Positions 8,161 to 19,100 are shown, counted from the stretch's first letter. The stretch: DNA of 64,000 bases from Cerasicoccus sp. TK19100 (GCF_027257155.1 NZ_JAPWDU010000003.1:310001-374000), one strand, 5' to 3'. Notes: a model not told the origin generated them from the sequence alone. Numbers and translations are program-made.

Positions 8161-9612
8161 TCACCACACGTCCTTGTGCAGCTTGTCTTCGAGCTCGGGG
8201 AGGTTGCTGCGTTTGAACTCCGGCATGCCCTTGCCGCCGAGTTGGGACTCGTAGTCGCGCAAGAGCTTCATCGCCACGCCGCCGAGCAGCAGGATCGCGA
8301 CGAGGTTGATAATCGCCATGATGCCCTGGCTCATATCGGCCATGTTCCAGACGAGCGGGGCCTTGCCCACCGCGCCAAAGTAAACCATGCCCAGCACGAT
8401 CAGCTTGAACACAAAGATCGCCCGCGGGCTGCGATGGATGAACTCCACGTTGCCCTCCGCATAAGCGTAGTTACCCAGGATCGACGAGTAGCCAAAGAAG
8501 AATATCGCCACCGCGAGGAAGTGTTTGCCGAAGGCGCCGATCTCATCCGTGAGCGCCAGTTGGGTGAGCTCGGGGCCCACAGTGCTCACGGCTGGATCAT
8601 AAGCGCCGGAAAGGAGAATCATGAACGCCGTCGCTGAGCAGACCACAATCGTGTCGATAAACGCGCCGAGCATTTGCAGCAGCGCCTGGCCCACCGGGTG
8701 GTTCGCTGTGGCCGTCGCCGCGGCGTTTGGCGCGGAGCCCATGCCGGCCTCGTTCGAAAACAGGCCGCGCTTGATGCCCATTGTCATCGCCTGGGAAACG
8801 GCAAACCCGGTCAAGCCTCCCGCGGCTTCCTGCAGGCCAAAGGCGCTTTTCACGATCAGCATAAACACGCCGGGCACGTCCGCAATATGGCGGATGACGG
8901 AGTAGCCCGCCATCGCGAGATACACGACCGCCATGACCGGCACGAGCACCCCGGCAATCACGGCGACGCTACGCACGCCGCCAAAGATCGCTGGTGCCGC
9001 CAGCAGCGTGACGCCCAGGCCCACGGTCCACGCCGGGAAGCCGTAAGCCTCCTGTAGCACGACGCGGATTGAGTTGGTCTGCACGGCATTGAACACCAGC
9101 CCGAAGCACAGCACCAGGGCGAGCGCAAAGGCGATGCCCATCGGCCGGCTGCCAATGCCTTGTTGAATATAATAGGCTGGGCCACCGCGGAAGGTGTTGT
9201 CGTCGTCGCCATGCTTCACCTTGTAAAGCTGAGCCAGCGAGCACTCCACGACGGAGCTCGCCATGCCGACGAGCGCCGTCATCCACATCCAGAAAATCGC
9301 ACCCGGCCCGCCCAGCGAAATCGCCACGGCTACACCGGCGATGTTCCCCGTGCCCACGCGGCTGGCCAGGCCCGTCGCAAACGCCTGAAAGGGCGAGATG
9401 CCGCCATCGACGCCCTTCACCCCGCCAAACATTTCGCGGAACGACTGCACGAACAGCCGCACCTGCACAAACCGGCTGCGCACCGTGAAGTAGAACCCCA
9501 CGCCAAGCAGCAAATATATCAAGAGGTAACCCCAGAGAATGCCGTTAATTCCTTTTATCGCTTCATTGAGCCACTGCATAAAATCTATCAGTTTAGTCCA
9601 GGTAGAGGGCAC
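8161..9612 (-). CDS. Sodium:alanine/glycine symporter (AGCS family)
   Basis: This inner-membrane secondary transporter takes up small amino acids such as alanine or glycine with sodium. The 483-residue protein has about eleven hydrophobic segments and the AGCS signature RVGTGNIAGVA followed by GGPGAIFWMW (about residues 84-110), then FRGGPAYYIQQG and the conserved SNEAGMGSAPNAAATA. Length is typical. It is a single-gene unit divergent from the hybrid kinase at 9868 with about 255 bases between them. The substrate cannot be fixed from sequence. Sodium coupling suits a marine organism. Confidence 0.93.
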   Translation of the reverse strand: MPSTWTKLIDFMQWLNEAIKGINGILWGYLLIYLLLGVGFYFTVRSRFVQVRLFVQSFREMFGGVKGVDGGISPFQAFATGLASRVGTGNIAGVAVAISLGGPGAIFWMWMTALVGMASSVVECSLAQLYKVKHGDDDNTFRGGPAYYIQQGIGSRPMGIAFALALVLCFGLVFNAVQTNSIRVVLQEAYGFPAWTVGLGVTLLAAPAIFGGVRSVAVIAGVLVPVMAVVYLAMAGYSVIRHIADVPGVFMLIVKSAFGLQEAAGGLTGFAVSQAMTMGIKRGLFSNEAGMGSAPNAAATATANHPVGQALLQMLGAFIDTIVVCSATAFMILLSGAYDPAVSTVGPELTQLALTDEIGAFGKHFLAVAIFFFGYSSILGNYAYAEGNVEFIHRSPRAIFVFKLIVLGMVYFGAVGKAPLVWNMADMSQGIMAIINLVAILLLGGVAMKLLRDYESQLGGKGMPEFKRSNLPELEDKLHKDVW

Positions 9613-9867
9613 TTAAGCCGGTGTTGTACCGGATTCTTCGATTTAGGCGAATGAGCAATATTACTCAATCCCGCCACACATCAGTCGGCCATAGTGATGC
9701 GCAGAATCCTGATTCAGCGGCAAAGAAAGGTCAACCGACCAAATGGCCCGACCTCAATCCAAAGATCAGAAAGCGTGATCAGTATTGATTGATTGACTAA
9801 TCAGCCGGTAGCAAGGACATTACCGGAGCTACAGCCAATCTAGCCGAAAGGCAGGAACCACCCCAAC

Positions 9868-11721
9868 ATGAGTTTAAGCACCGAGAGCGAATCCAGCGCC
9901 GAGCTACTGCAGCATTGGGAAACCGATACAAATCGGACCATTCTCAAGGACCAGCCGCGCAACCTGATCAGCTCATGGGTCCTGGCCACTTCGTTCGCGT
10001 TGGTCGTCAGTTTCGAGTTCACCTGGTTGCCCGTGTTTCTGTGGCTTGGGCTGATGGCGATTACCTCGGCCATACGGGTGCTCATTTGGCGCTCTATCCG
10101 CCGCAGGCTGGAGCATGGTGGCGGCAATGAAGGCTCAAGCCGGCTGCTGAACATCAATGCTTTTGTCGGCGGCATCCCCTGGGGCGTGATGGGCTTCTAC
10201 TTCTGGCCGCTGCAAGATGCAGAGATCTCGGCCTTTTGCATTTTCATCCTGGGAGGCGTCACGGCTGGTGCCATGCCGGGGATGGCGGCCTCCCGCCGGA
10301 TGTATCCCATATTCATCATCACTTGCCTCGCGCCGATCGTCATCCGGTTTTGCCTCGCGCCGTCGTTTTCGCCCAAGGTGATGGCGCTGGTGATGGTCTT
10401 CTACTCAATCTTCATGATCCGCCAGGCCACACGCCAACGGAACATGCTCTGGGAGCGCTTCAAGCTTACCTCGGAAAAAGACTCACTCATTGAAGACCTT
10501 GGCCGCGAGATCGACGACCACCAGGAAACCGAGGACAAACTGCGCCACGAAAAACAACGCGCCGAAAAGGCCAGCCGCGCCAAGACCGACTTCGTTGCCA
10601 CGATGTCTCACGAGATTCGCACACCGCTCAATTGCCTCGTGGGCGGCGTGAATTTGATCCGCAGTAAATCCGTCAGCCCCGATATGCAGGAAACCATTGA
10701 GCTGCTCGATCTGAGTTCGCAAAGCCTGCTCGCCATCGTCAACGACATCCTCGACTTCTCCAAGATCGAAGAGGGCAAGCTCGAGCTCGACCGTGCACCC
10801 TTTTCTCCCGCCAAAACCTTGCAGCAGGTGCGCAAGCTTTACAAAGCCGAGGCCGCCAACCGCGGGCTGAAGCTCGAGCTGACCATCTCCACCAAGCTGC
10901 CCGCCTACCTGATGGGCGACGCCAACCGCGTGCGCCAGATCGTGACCAACCTCGTGGGCAACGCACTGAAGTTTACCGAAGAAGGCGAGGTATCCGTCGC
11001 CGCGCACTACCAGGAGTCGGCCAAGACCTGGCAGGTCATTTGCAGTGATACGGGCACAGGTATTTCGCCGGAATACCGCCACCTGATCTTCAAGCCGTTC
11101 ACCCAGGCCGATAGCTCCATGGCGCGCAAATACGGCGGCAGCGGCTTGGGCCTGACGATCTGCAACAGCCTCGCCCAAGCCATGGGCGGCAGCATCACAG
11201 TCGATACCGAATACGGCAAAGGCTCGCGCTTCACGCTGACGCTGCCCGCCGAGATTGCCGACGCGCCACCGCAACCCGAGCCCGAAAGCACTCCAGCCGA
11301 TCCCAAGCCCAAGCACTACTCCGGCCGCGTCATGCTCTTTGAGGACGACCCCGTGAGCAGCCGCGTGATGAACATGATTTTAAAGAAAGAAGGTGTGGCC
11401 ATCCTGCACGCCAAGACCGGCCCCTCCGGCCTGGAGATCCTGCAAAACGAGAAGGCAGACCTGGTCCTGATGGACTTGCAAATGCCGGGCATGGACGGCT
11501 TTGAGACCACACGCTCCATTCGCCAATTACCCGACTCTTCGGCAACGCCAGCCAACGTAACGGTGGTCGCCCTAACGGCTAACACCACCGCCGACATCCG
11601 CCAAAAATGCCTCGACGCTGGCATGAACCAATTCCTGACCAAGCCCATGCAGATCGACCAGCTTCGGGCTCTGCTGGCCAGCCACTTCGCCGACACCACC
11701 ACGAGCGCCGAAGTCGGCTAA
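9868..11721 (+). CDS. Hybrid sensor histidine kinase with receiver domain
   Basis: This is a membrane-bound two-component sensor. The N-terminal part (about residues 30-190) has five or six hydrophobic helices and no large periplasmic domain, so it may sense a membrane signal. A coiled linker (about 195-240) leads to the HisKA domain with FVATMSHEIRTP, in which H248 is the phosphorylated histidine. The HATPase domain follows (NLVGNALKFTEEGEV, then YGGSGLGLTICNSLAQAMGG). A C-terminal receiver domain has phospho-acceptor D536 in LVLMDLQMPGMDG, the T/A switch (ALTAN) and the conserved KP lysine. There is no DNA-binding output, so it must pass the phosphate to an unlinked partner. No neighbour points to its signal. 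Confidence 0.93.
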   Translation: MSLSTESESSAELLQHWETDTNRTILKDQPRNLISSWVLATSFALVVSFEFTWLPVFLWLGLMAITSAIRVLIWRSIRRRLEHGGGNEGSSRLLNINAFVGGIPWGVMGFYFWPLQDAEISAFCIFILGGVTAGAMPGMAASRRMYPIFIITCLAPIVIRFCLAPSFSPKVMALVMVFYSIFMIRQATRQRNMLWERFKLTSEKDSLIEDLGREIDDHQETEDKLRHEKQRAEKASRAKTDFVATMSHEIRTPLNCLVGGVNLIRSKSVSPDMQETIELLDLSSQSLLAIVNDILDFSKIEEGKLELDRAPFSPAKTLQQVRKLYKAEAANRGLKLELTISTKLPAYLMGDANRVRQIVTNLVGNALKFTEEGEVSVAAHYQESAKTWQVICSDTGTGISPEYRHLIFKPFTQADSSMARKYGGSGLGLTICNSLAQAMGGSITVDTEYGKGSRFTLTLPAEIADAPPQPEPESTPADPKPKHYSGRVMLFEDDPVSSRVMNMILKKEGVAILHAKTGPSGLEILQNEKADLVLMDLQMPGMDGFETTRSIRQLPDSSATPANVTVVALTANTTADIRQKCLDAGMNQFLTKPMQIDQLRALLASHFADTTTSAEVG

Positions 11722-11736
11722 GCGCATCGGCGCGAC

Positions 11737-12891
11737 TTATCCCTTAACCGTTGTCGCGGCCACGAGGCGCTCAATGCGCGCGGGAGATTGCTCAAAGACA
11801 GCGCCGTCAACCAAGTCCTGCGCCGGGTGTGCCTGGCCATTGATCTCGCACTTCATGAGGTCGATGTAGCGGAAGCGGATCGTGGGCTTGCTGAACGCGA
11901 GGTCTTGCGATTCGTCCCGGGTGAAGTCGCTCACCACAAAATTACGCATGCGCTCCTGGATATCGATCAGGGCCTTATGATTGTCGGCCACTTTGTGCAC
12001 AACAACGTCGGCGATATCGATGTTTTCCAGCAGGCCCACGCCGTCGGTGTAGGGCGGGTTGGCTTCATCGAAAACCGGCACCCGGCAGCCCCGCGCGCCA
12101 TCGCCATTGATGGCCGCCACCTGACAACCGCCGCGCAACTTGCGTATCCGCACATTGCGAATAGGCGAGGTGATGCTGAGCAAGCGGACAAAGGTGTGGC
12201 AGCTGTGCGCGGTGATATCCTCGATCACGATGTTTTCGATGGGACCATTTTTCATGCCGCGTACTTCGGTGCGGTTTTCTGCGTCGTCGGCGTTCAGCGC
12301 GACCATGTCGTCACCGCAGACGCCGGGTGTCGTCGCGCGCAGGCGACGGATAACGGCATTGTAGCAAGACCCGCCCAGATGGATGCCATCGTTGTTCTTG
12401 CGGACGAGGTCGGAGTCGAAAAAGATGTCTTCCACCTCAATGCCGTCCACCCGGGTAAACCGCGCGTAGTAGGCCTCGGCATTGCGCAGCGTGGCGTTGG
12501 CCAGCCGGATGCCTTTGACGTTTTCAAAGTGAAACATCGCGCCGGTGTAGCCATCGTCAAAGAGGCCCTCCGGCCGCGGATTGCCGCGCTGATTGCCGTC
12601 CCAAATGCCGCCCTCGATCAGGATGTCCGTATTGCCCGCAGCATGGTCGGCATTGGTCAGCAGGTAGTCATCGCGCGTCTGCATCGCACCATCGGCCAAA
12701 CGAAAAATTGCCTGCGCATCGGCTTTTAGCTGAACGCCACTGGGCAGGCGAAGCCCCGCGCTCAAGTGATACTCGCCAGTTGGGAAATGCAGGCTGCGGC
12801 AACCTTGGTCGAGCAGTTGTTGAATCGCGGCGGAGCAGTCTTCGCCCGGTGCTTTCGGAGAAAAGGTCGAGATGGTTTCGGAATGGGCCAT
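11737..12891 (-). CDS. GH28-like right-handed beta-helix protein, probable polygalacturonase-type hydrolase
   Basis: The 384-residue protein starts with a pectate-lyase-superfamily opening (residues about 17-50, binding up CSAAIQQLLDQG and LHFPTGEYHL). It continues as parallel beta-helix coils rich in the pattern GIRLANATLRNAEAY. The GH28-type acidic residues appear as NNDGIHLGG and GDDMVALNADD, which correspond to the NTD and DD motifs of the family. There is no signal peptide, so it should act in the cytoplasm on imported oligosaccharide, unlike secreted pectinases. It stands alone, convergent with the hybrid kinase. Exact substrate is unknown; a GH28-related family specialised for other sugars is equally possible. 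Confidence 0.75.
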   Translation of the reverse strand: MAHSETISTFSPKAPGEDCSAAIQQLLDQGCRSLHFPTGEYHLSAGLRLPSGVQLKADAQAIFRLADGAMQTRDDYLLTNADHAAGNTDILIEGGIWDGNQRGNPRPEGLFDDGYTGAMFHFENVKGIRLANATLRNAEAYYARFTRVDGIEVEDIFFDSDLVRKNNDGIHLGGSCYNAVIRRLRATTPGVCGDDMVALNADDAENRTEVRGMKNGPIENIVIEDITAHSCHTFVRLLSITSPIRNVRIRKLRGGCQVAAINGDGARGCRVPVFDEANPPYTDGVGLLENIDIADVVVHKVADNHKALIDIQERMRNFVVSDFTRDESQDLAFSKPTIRFRYIDLMKCEINGQAHPAQDLVDGAVFEQSPARIERLVAATTVKG

Positions 12892-13132
12892 GGGTAATAT
12901 CTTCGCCCACCATCACGGGGCCAGCACCAGCCGTCAAAGCAAAGTGCGCATCTGATTTACGTAATCTGTTACATGCCGCCGCTCCAGCGCGGGTCGACTC
13001 ACCTGACACGAACAGAAATTAACTGCCGCCTAAGCCACTCGCTGAAAATGCGGTCAATGGATTTTTAACGATGCGATCGCCCGGGAACTTTCCGCTTGAA
13101 AGCAGGTCATTCCATCACATCCTAATCATTTC

Positions 13133-13546
13133 GTGAAGCAGCGCTTAACAGCATGGGTTTACTCGCTCTTGGCCGCCGTCGTATGTTTGTCGGCGGCAGA
13201 AGGGTCGGTGCTGCTTTGCTGGCACGCAACCGGCGTGTTGCACACCGATAGCGCGCCTGCGTTTGAGCAAGCCGAAGTCGAGGTTGACTGTGGTGAATCC
13301 CACTGCTGCGAGGGCGAATCGCATGATGCATGCGTGGACTTGCAGATCGACGGGCTTTCGCTGGACTTCAGCATCGATCAAGCCAAGACCATTGCCCCGG
13401 CACTGGTCGACCTTGGCGGTTTGCATTGGAGTGAGTTGATCGCTGCACCGACTGCGGAGAGCATCGCGCAGACACCTGCCCGTGGGCCGCCCATCGTGGG
13501 GCCACGTGTGCATGTATCCGTCCCGTCGACGGTGCTGCGACTATAA
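13133..13546 (+). CDS. Small exported cysteine-rich protein heading the metal efflux operon
   Basis: This 137-residue protein begins at GTG, the only in-frame start near the hydrophobic leader (residues about 5-22). After the leader it has GSVLLCWHATGVLH and then DCGESHCCEGESHDACVDL, a cluster of Cys and His residues. Small proteins with a leader, a VLC...GH segment and an HC...CxD segment are often found directly before CusCBA-type efflux genes, from memory. Its place 88 bases before the CusC-like gene fits a periplasmic metal-binding role. No experimentally defined family is recognised. Confidence 0.7.
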   Translation: MKQRLTAWVYSLLAAVVCLSAAEGSVLLCWHATGVLHTDSAPAFEQAEVEVDCGESHCCEGESHDACVDLQIDGLSLDFSIDQAKTIAPALVDLGGLHWSELIAAPTAESIAQTPARGPPIVGPRVHVSVPSTVLRL

Positions 13547-13634
13547 TTTTGCCTGATTGGTTTCGCCGCCGGGATTGTCCGGAGGCTGTTTTGTGCGCTC
13601 GCATGCGGGCGCGTCACCCAAACCTTTCAGGCTC

Positions 13635-14963
13635 ATGTTTAAAATCACTTTTGTTCTCATTACCGCTGCGTGTGCGGCCGTCTTACACGCCCAGGAATCT
13701 CCCCCGCCCACTATCACTGTGGACCGCGCCAGCGCCATCCACCGCGCACTCTATGGTAACCGCGACCTGCTCGCGGCACGCTACACCGTGCAACAAGCCC
13801 AAGGCCGGACCATCGACGCCGGCTCATGGCAAAACCCAAATCTCAACCTCACCGGTGCGTCGGATTTTGCCTTCGCCAACGAGGGCGAATACGCGTGGTC
13901 CGTCGGGCTGGAGCAACGCTTTCCCGTTACCGATCGTCTACGCCGGCTGCGGAACATCGCCTCGCTGGAAGTCCAGCTGGCCGAGCTGGAGATACGCGAT
14001 GCCGAGCGTCGGCTGGCCTACGGTGTGGAGCAAATCTTCGACACGCTCGAGCTGATCGACGCCGAGCTGGCACTCCACCGTGAGCAAATCGCGCTCAACC
14101 AAACCTTCGCCGATTTCCTGCAAAAGAAGATTGAGCGCGCCGAAGCCTCATCGCTTGACCTTGGCCAAACCAAAGTAGCCCAGGCCGCGCTGAAGCAAAA
14201 GATTCTCCGCCTGCAACGCGAGCGCACTGGACAACTCGTTCACCTGCGCGAGCTGCTCGGGCTGGAGCTGCACCAGGGCATCGAGATCGACGCCACCCCC
14301 GACGCCACGCCACCGCATGCCTTGCCGGAGTTTAACCGCAGCGACCTGCCCGACCACCCGGCCTACCAACTCCGCCTGCAACTGGTGGAGATCGCCACCG
14401 AGCAAACCGCGCTTGCCCAGGCCGAGCGCTGGCAGGACATCGCCGTGGAAATCTTCTACGAGCAGGGGCTATCCAATAATGCGCTGGAAGACCCTTCGAC
14501 GAACAACCTCTACCTCGGCGGGGAAAAGGAGCAGTTTATCGGCGTCGGCCTGAGCATCCCCCTGCCCCTGCACAACCAGAATCGCGGCGAGGTGATCAGC
14601 CGCCGCGCCAAGGAGCGCCAGCTCGAAGCCGAGGTTGGCGCGCTCGGCTTTCGCCTGCAAAACGAAGCCGCCGAGCTACGCGAGGAATACGCCGAGGTCG
14701 AAGAGCAAATACACGACTATGAGCAAGCCGTGCTCAACCAAGCCACCGACAACCTTCGCCAACTGGAGGACGCCTACGCAGTCGGCCAAGTCGACCTGAC
14801 CTCCGTCTTCCGCGCACAAGAGCGCGTGCTCGATCTGCGGGTGGACTTCGCGATGCTCCAGGCTGAGCGCCGCGAAATTCTATCCCAATGGCGCTTCGAG
14901 ACCGCCGCCAACCTCCCCGAAAGCGCAATCGAAGTAAAGGAGGCCGACCATGAAACTTTGTAA
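13635..14963 (+). CDS. Outer-membrane efflux channel, CusC/CzcC (TolC) family
   Basis: This is the outer-membrane exit duct of a tripartite heavy-metal RND pump. The 442-residue protein starts with a signal peptide (MFKITFVLITAACAAVLHAQ). It has two outer-membrane-efflux-protein repeats with long alpha-helical hairpins, e.g. around residues 105-190 and 310-400, and the conserved GLEQRFPVTDRLRRL and GVGLSIPLPLHNQNRGE strands. The ATG at 13635 was preferred over an upstream GTG at 13557 because it begins the signal peptide exactly. It overlaps the next gene by 14 bases. The metal cannot be decided from this subunit. Confidence 0.9.
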   Translation: MFKITFVLITAACAAVLHAQESPPPTITVDRASAIHRALYGNRDLLAARYTVQQAQGRTIDAGSWQNPNLNLTGASDFAFANEGEYAWSVGLEQRFPVTDRLRRLRNIASLEVQLAELEIRDAERRLAYGVEQIFDTLELIDAELALHREQIALNQTFADFLQKKIERAEASSLDLGQTKVAQAALKQKILRLQRERTGQLVHLRELLGLELHQGIEIDATPDATPPHALPEFNRSDLPDHPAYQLRLQLVEIATEQTALAQAERWQDIAVEIFYEQGLSNNALEDPSTNNLYLGGEKEQFIGVGLSIPLPLHNQNRGEVISRRAKERQLEAEVGALGFRLQNEAAELREEYAEVEEQIHDYEQAVLNQATDNLRQLEDAYAVGQVDLTSVFRAQERVLDLRVDFAMLQAERREILSQWRFETAANLPESAIEVKEADHETL

Positions 14964-16158
14964 TGCAAAGCTAAATACAGCATACACTAAAATGACTTTC
15001 AATAAGCTCGCTCTCTGCACCCTCTTAGTCGCGCAAGTTACGCTAACGCCGTCAATCTACGCCCAGGACCGCGCAGCGAACACCATCATTCTGGATGAGG
15101 CTGGGGCGCGCAATCTGCGCATCGAAACCGTGGTCGCCGATGAGGGAACTTTTGAATCAACGCTGTTCGCCATCGGCCGCATCGAAGAAATTCCCGAGAA
15201 CCGTTCCGTCGTGTCGTCGCGGATTGCCGGGCGCGTAGTCGAGCTGAATGCCTTCGAGGGCGACCGTGTCGAGCAGGGCCAACTGATCGCCGTCGTTGAG
15301 AGTCGGCAGCTCGGCGACCCACCGCCCACGGTGAAGCTGTTTGCGCCGCAGACGGGGTTAGTCGTTTCCTCGCACGTGCGCCTCGGTGAGCCCGTGGAGC
15401 CATCTCAGGAGCTAATGGACATCGCGGACCAGTCGCAGTTCTGGGCCGTCGCACAGATCCCCGAGCAGGAAGCCGCGCAAGTGAAGCTTGGCGATATGGC
15501 GCGCATTCATGTGCCCGCGCTGGGCGACCAGTGGATCGAGGCCGAGCTAGTGCGCTTCGGTGTGAATGCCGACCGGCAAGCCGGCACGGTGGAAGGCATC
15601 TTCGTGATCGATAACACCGAGGGCCGTTTGCGCCCGGGTTTGCGGGCGGAGTTTTCCATCGTCACCGATCAGCGCGAGCTGGTTCTGTCCGTGCCGCTCA
15701 ATGCAGTGCAGGGCGACCCGAGCAACCGCTATGTCTTTGTCAAAGACTTCGATTTGGAGAATGCGTTTGTTCGCGCACCCGTCGTATTGGGCGAAGAAAA
15801 CGAACAGCGCGTAGAAGTCATTAGCGGCCTTTTTCCAGGTGATGAAGTCGTGACCACCGGCTCGTATGGGCTGAGCTTTGCGGGTGCCGGTTCCGGCATG
15901 TCGCTCAAGGAAGCGCTGGACGCCGCGCACGGCCACGAGCACAACGAAGACGGCTCAGAAATAACGCCTGAGCAACGTGCCGCAAAGAAAAGTGGCGCGG
16001 ATGGGCATGGCCATGACCATGGTGAAGGAGGTCACAACGACAGTGAACTTTCTCTGGTGCTGATGGGTTATGCTGGCGTCGTAACGCTGCTTGCGCTCGT
16101 GCTCGCGCAGTTACTTTGGAATGCAAAGCGAACGAAGGCGGAGGCCAGTAATGCTTGA
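14950..16158 (+). CDS. Efflux RND periplasmic adaptor, CusB/CzcB type, with His-rich tail and C-terminal membrane helix
   Basis: The membrane-fusion protein links the CusA-like pump to the CusC-like channel. It has an exported N-terminus, a lipoyl/hairpin region (about residues 75-150, with SSRIAGRVVELNAFEGD), a beta-barrel domain and a membrane-proximal domain ending near residue 315. Unusually, residues about 326-362 are very rich in His (AHGHEHNEDG, GHGHDHGEGGH). They are followed by a hydrophobic helix at about 367-390, so the C-terminus is predicted to be anchored. A strong AAAGGAGG site places the start at 14950; an in-frame ATG at 14992 would give a shorter leader. It overlaps both neighbours. 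Confidence 0.9.
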   Translation: MKLCNAKLNTAYTKMTFNKLALCTLLVAQVTLTPSIYAQDRAANTIILDEAGARNLRIETVVADEGTFESTLFAIGRIEEIPENRSVVSSRIAGRVVELNAFEGDRVEQGQLIAVVESRQLGDPPPTVKLFAPQTGLVVSSHVRLGEPVEPSQELMDIADQSQFWAVAQIPEQEAAQVKLGDMARIHVPALGDQWIEAELVRFGVNADRQAGTVEGIFVIDNTEGRLRPGLRAEFSIVTDQRELVLSVPLNAVQGDPSNRYVFVKDFDLENAFVRAPVVLGEENEQRVEVISGLFPGDEVVTTGSYGLSFAGAGSGMSLKEALDAAHGHEHNEDGSEITPEQRAAKKSGADGHGHDHGEGGHNDSELSLVLMGYAGVVTLLALVLAQLLWNAKRTKAEASNA

Positions 16159-19100
16159 TTGGCTGATTCGTTTTTCCCTCGGCCAGCGAGTGTTTATCCT
16201 CGTGGCCGCGATCGTGGTGCTTGTCTTTGCCTGGCGCACCACGCAAGAACTACCGGTGGAAGTCTTGCCCGACTTGACGAAGCCGACAGTGACCATTCTG
16301 ACGGAAGCGCCCGGCTACTCCCCTGAGGAGGTCGAGACGCTGATCACCATACCCCTCGAAAACGCGCTCATGGGCGTGAACCAGGTAACGCGTTTGCGGA
16401 CCGTAAACGACATCGGTCTGTCGCTGACCTTTGTCGAATTCGAGTGGGGCACGGACATCTACCAGGCACGGCAGTTTGTGCAGGAGCGGCTGGCCAGCGT
16501 GCAAGAAGTGCTGCCCGACGGCGTGTCGCCCTACATGACACCGGTCGCCTCACTGATGGGTAACATCATGCTGCTCGGCGTGGTCGACACCAGCGGGGAA
16601 ATGGCACCGCGGGAGCTGCGTACCCTGGCCGACTGGACCGTGGCGCGCCGCCTGCAGGCGATTCCCGGCGTGGCTGAAGTGCTCGCGATGGGCGGCGGCG
16701 TGGCGCAGATCCAAGTGCAGCCCGACCCGGACCGCATGCTCGCCATGGGCGTGAGCTATGAGCAGATACGCCATGCAGCGGCCAACGCGGTGAGCAACAC
16801 CACGGGCGGCTTTCTAACCGAGCGTCCGGAGGAGATCATGGTGCGCAATCTCGCCATGACCACCGACCTCGACGACATTGCCGACACGGTCGTGCTCCAC
16901 GAGAACGACCGGCCAATTTGCCTCCGAGACGTGGCGACCGTCGTGTGGGATGTGCAGCCGATGCGCGGCGACGCCGGGCTGGCGAGCCGCGAAATCGAAG
17001 ACGGCGAACTGAGTCGGCGCGGCGTGATTTTAAGTGTCACCAAGGCACCCAACTTCAGCACGCTCAACCTGACCGACCAACTCGAAGACGCTATTGCCCA
17101 AATGCAGGAAACGCTGCCCGATGGCGTGAAGCTAGTGACGGTTTATCGACAGTCGGACTTCATCAACCTCTCGATTCATAATTTGGAGGAAGCACTGCGC
17201 GACGGTGCGATCATGGTGGCGCTCGTGCTGCTGTTGTTCTTGCTCAACTTGCGCATCACGCTGATTACACTGACCGCGATTCCTCTATCACTCGGCATCA
17301 CGGTGCTGGTGTTTGACTGGATGAACCTCTCCGTCAATTCGATGACGCTGGGTGGACTCGCGGTAGCAATCGGCATGGTGGTGGACGACGCCATTGTCGA
17401 CGTGGAAAACGTGTTCCGCCGCCTGCGGGAAAACGCGGGCAAGACCTCGCCGCTGCCCAAGCTGGAAGTCATCGCACGCGCCTCGGCAGAAATTCGTTCG
17501 TCGATCTTTTACGCGACGGTGCTGATCATTCTCGTATTCCTGCCGCTGATGGCGCTCTCGGGATTGGAGGGGCGTTTGTTCCAACCAATTGCGGTCGCGA
17601 CCATCGTCAGCATGGCGGCATCGTTCCTGGTTTCACTTACGGTAATTCCGGTGCTATGCTCGTTCTTACTGAACCCGAAGCCCGGCGGCCGGGCCCACGA
17701 AGGCACGGTCATCGAGCGAGCGGCCAAGAGCGTTTTCCGGGCGACCGCGTTGCGCATTGCGCTCGCTCAGCCGCTGCTCGTGATCGCCGGAACGCTGGTG
17801 CTCTTTGCCGTCGCGGTGGGAGCCCTCAGCCAGATGAGTGGCAACTTCCTGCCCGCGTTTCGCGAGCCGACAACCCTGATCGCGACCACGATGGCACCGG
17901 GCACCTCGCTCAAGCAAACGACTGAAGTGGCCGACGTCGCCACCGAGCTGCTCATGGAAATTCCGGAGATTAAAACCGTGGGCTATCGCGTCGGTCGCGC
18001 TGAAAATGGCGACCACGTGGTGCCGGTTTCCACGGTGGAATTCGACATCGAGTTCATCGAAGAATTCGAGCGCCCACGTGAGAAAGTGATGGAGGAAATG
18101 CGTGCGACCATGCGCAGCATCCCCGGCACGTTTAGCGCAATGAGTACGCCGCTGGCCGACCGCATTGGCCACATGCTCAGCGGTGTTTCCGCAAAGATCG
18201 CGATTAAGATCTACGGGCCCGACCTTGATGAACTTCGCGCCCTAGGCACCGAAGTCGCCGAGATCGCACGTGGCATTCCCGGGCTCGAAGAAGCGCGCAT
18301 CGAACAGCAGGCACCGATTCCGCAACTACGCATCGAAGTGGACCGGCAACGCGCGCTGGCCTACGGCGTGACTCCAGGCGCACTGAATGCACAACTCTCC
18401 GCGATGATCGGCGGCGAGGAAGTTGCTGAGGTTTACTCCGGGCAACAGGTGTTCGACCTGGTGGTGCGTTTGCCCGTCGAATGGCGAGAATCCCCCGAGC
18501 GTTTGGAGCGCATGTATATCGATACGCAGAGTGGACAACGCATACCGCTTAGCTACGTGGCGAACCTGCGCTACGCGACCGGGCCAAACACCATTCTCCG
18601 CGAAAACACACTGCGCCGATTCGTGGTATCGATCAACCCAACGAGCAACGACCTCAATGCGCTCGTGGAAACTTTGCAGCGCAAAGTAAGCGAAGAAATC
18701 ACCTTGCCCAGTGGCTATACGCTAAGCTTTGAGGGTGAGTATCAGGCACAGGCCGAGGCCAAGCGAACGATCCTGTTTTCCTCGCTGCTGGTCGTGCTGG
18801 TGATCGGCGTGTTGCTCTATAGTTACTTCCGCAGTTTCGCGTTTGTGCTGCTGGTGTTTAGCATCGTGCCGGTCTCACTGGTAGGCGGCGTGCTGCTGAC
18901 CTCGTTTACGCTGAACAACATCAGCATTGCGACGCTGGTTGGCTTCATCGCGGTCAGTGGTATTGCCGCGAGAAACAACATCATGCTGCTCGCGCATTAC
19001 CTGCACCTGATGCGGCAGGAGGGCATGACATTTTCCCGGGAGCTCGCCATGCGCGGCGCTGAAGAGCGGTTGTTGCCGATCCTGATGACCGCCATTTCCG

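Noticed and set aside
13557-13634. Upstream GTG start for the CusC-like protein
   Set aside because: It would add 26 residues before a perfect signal peptide beginning at ATG 13635.
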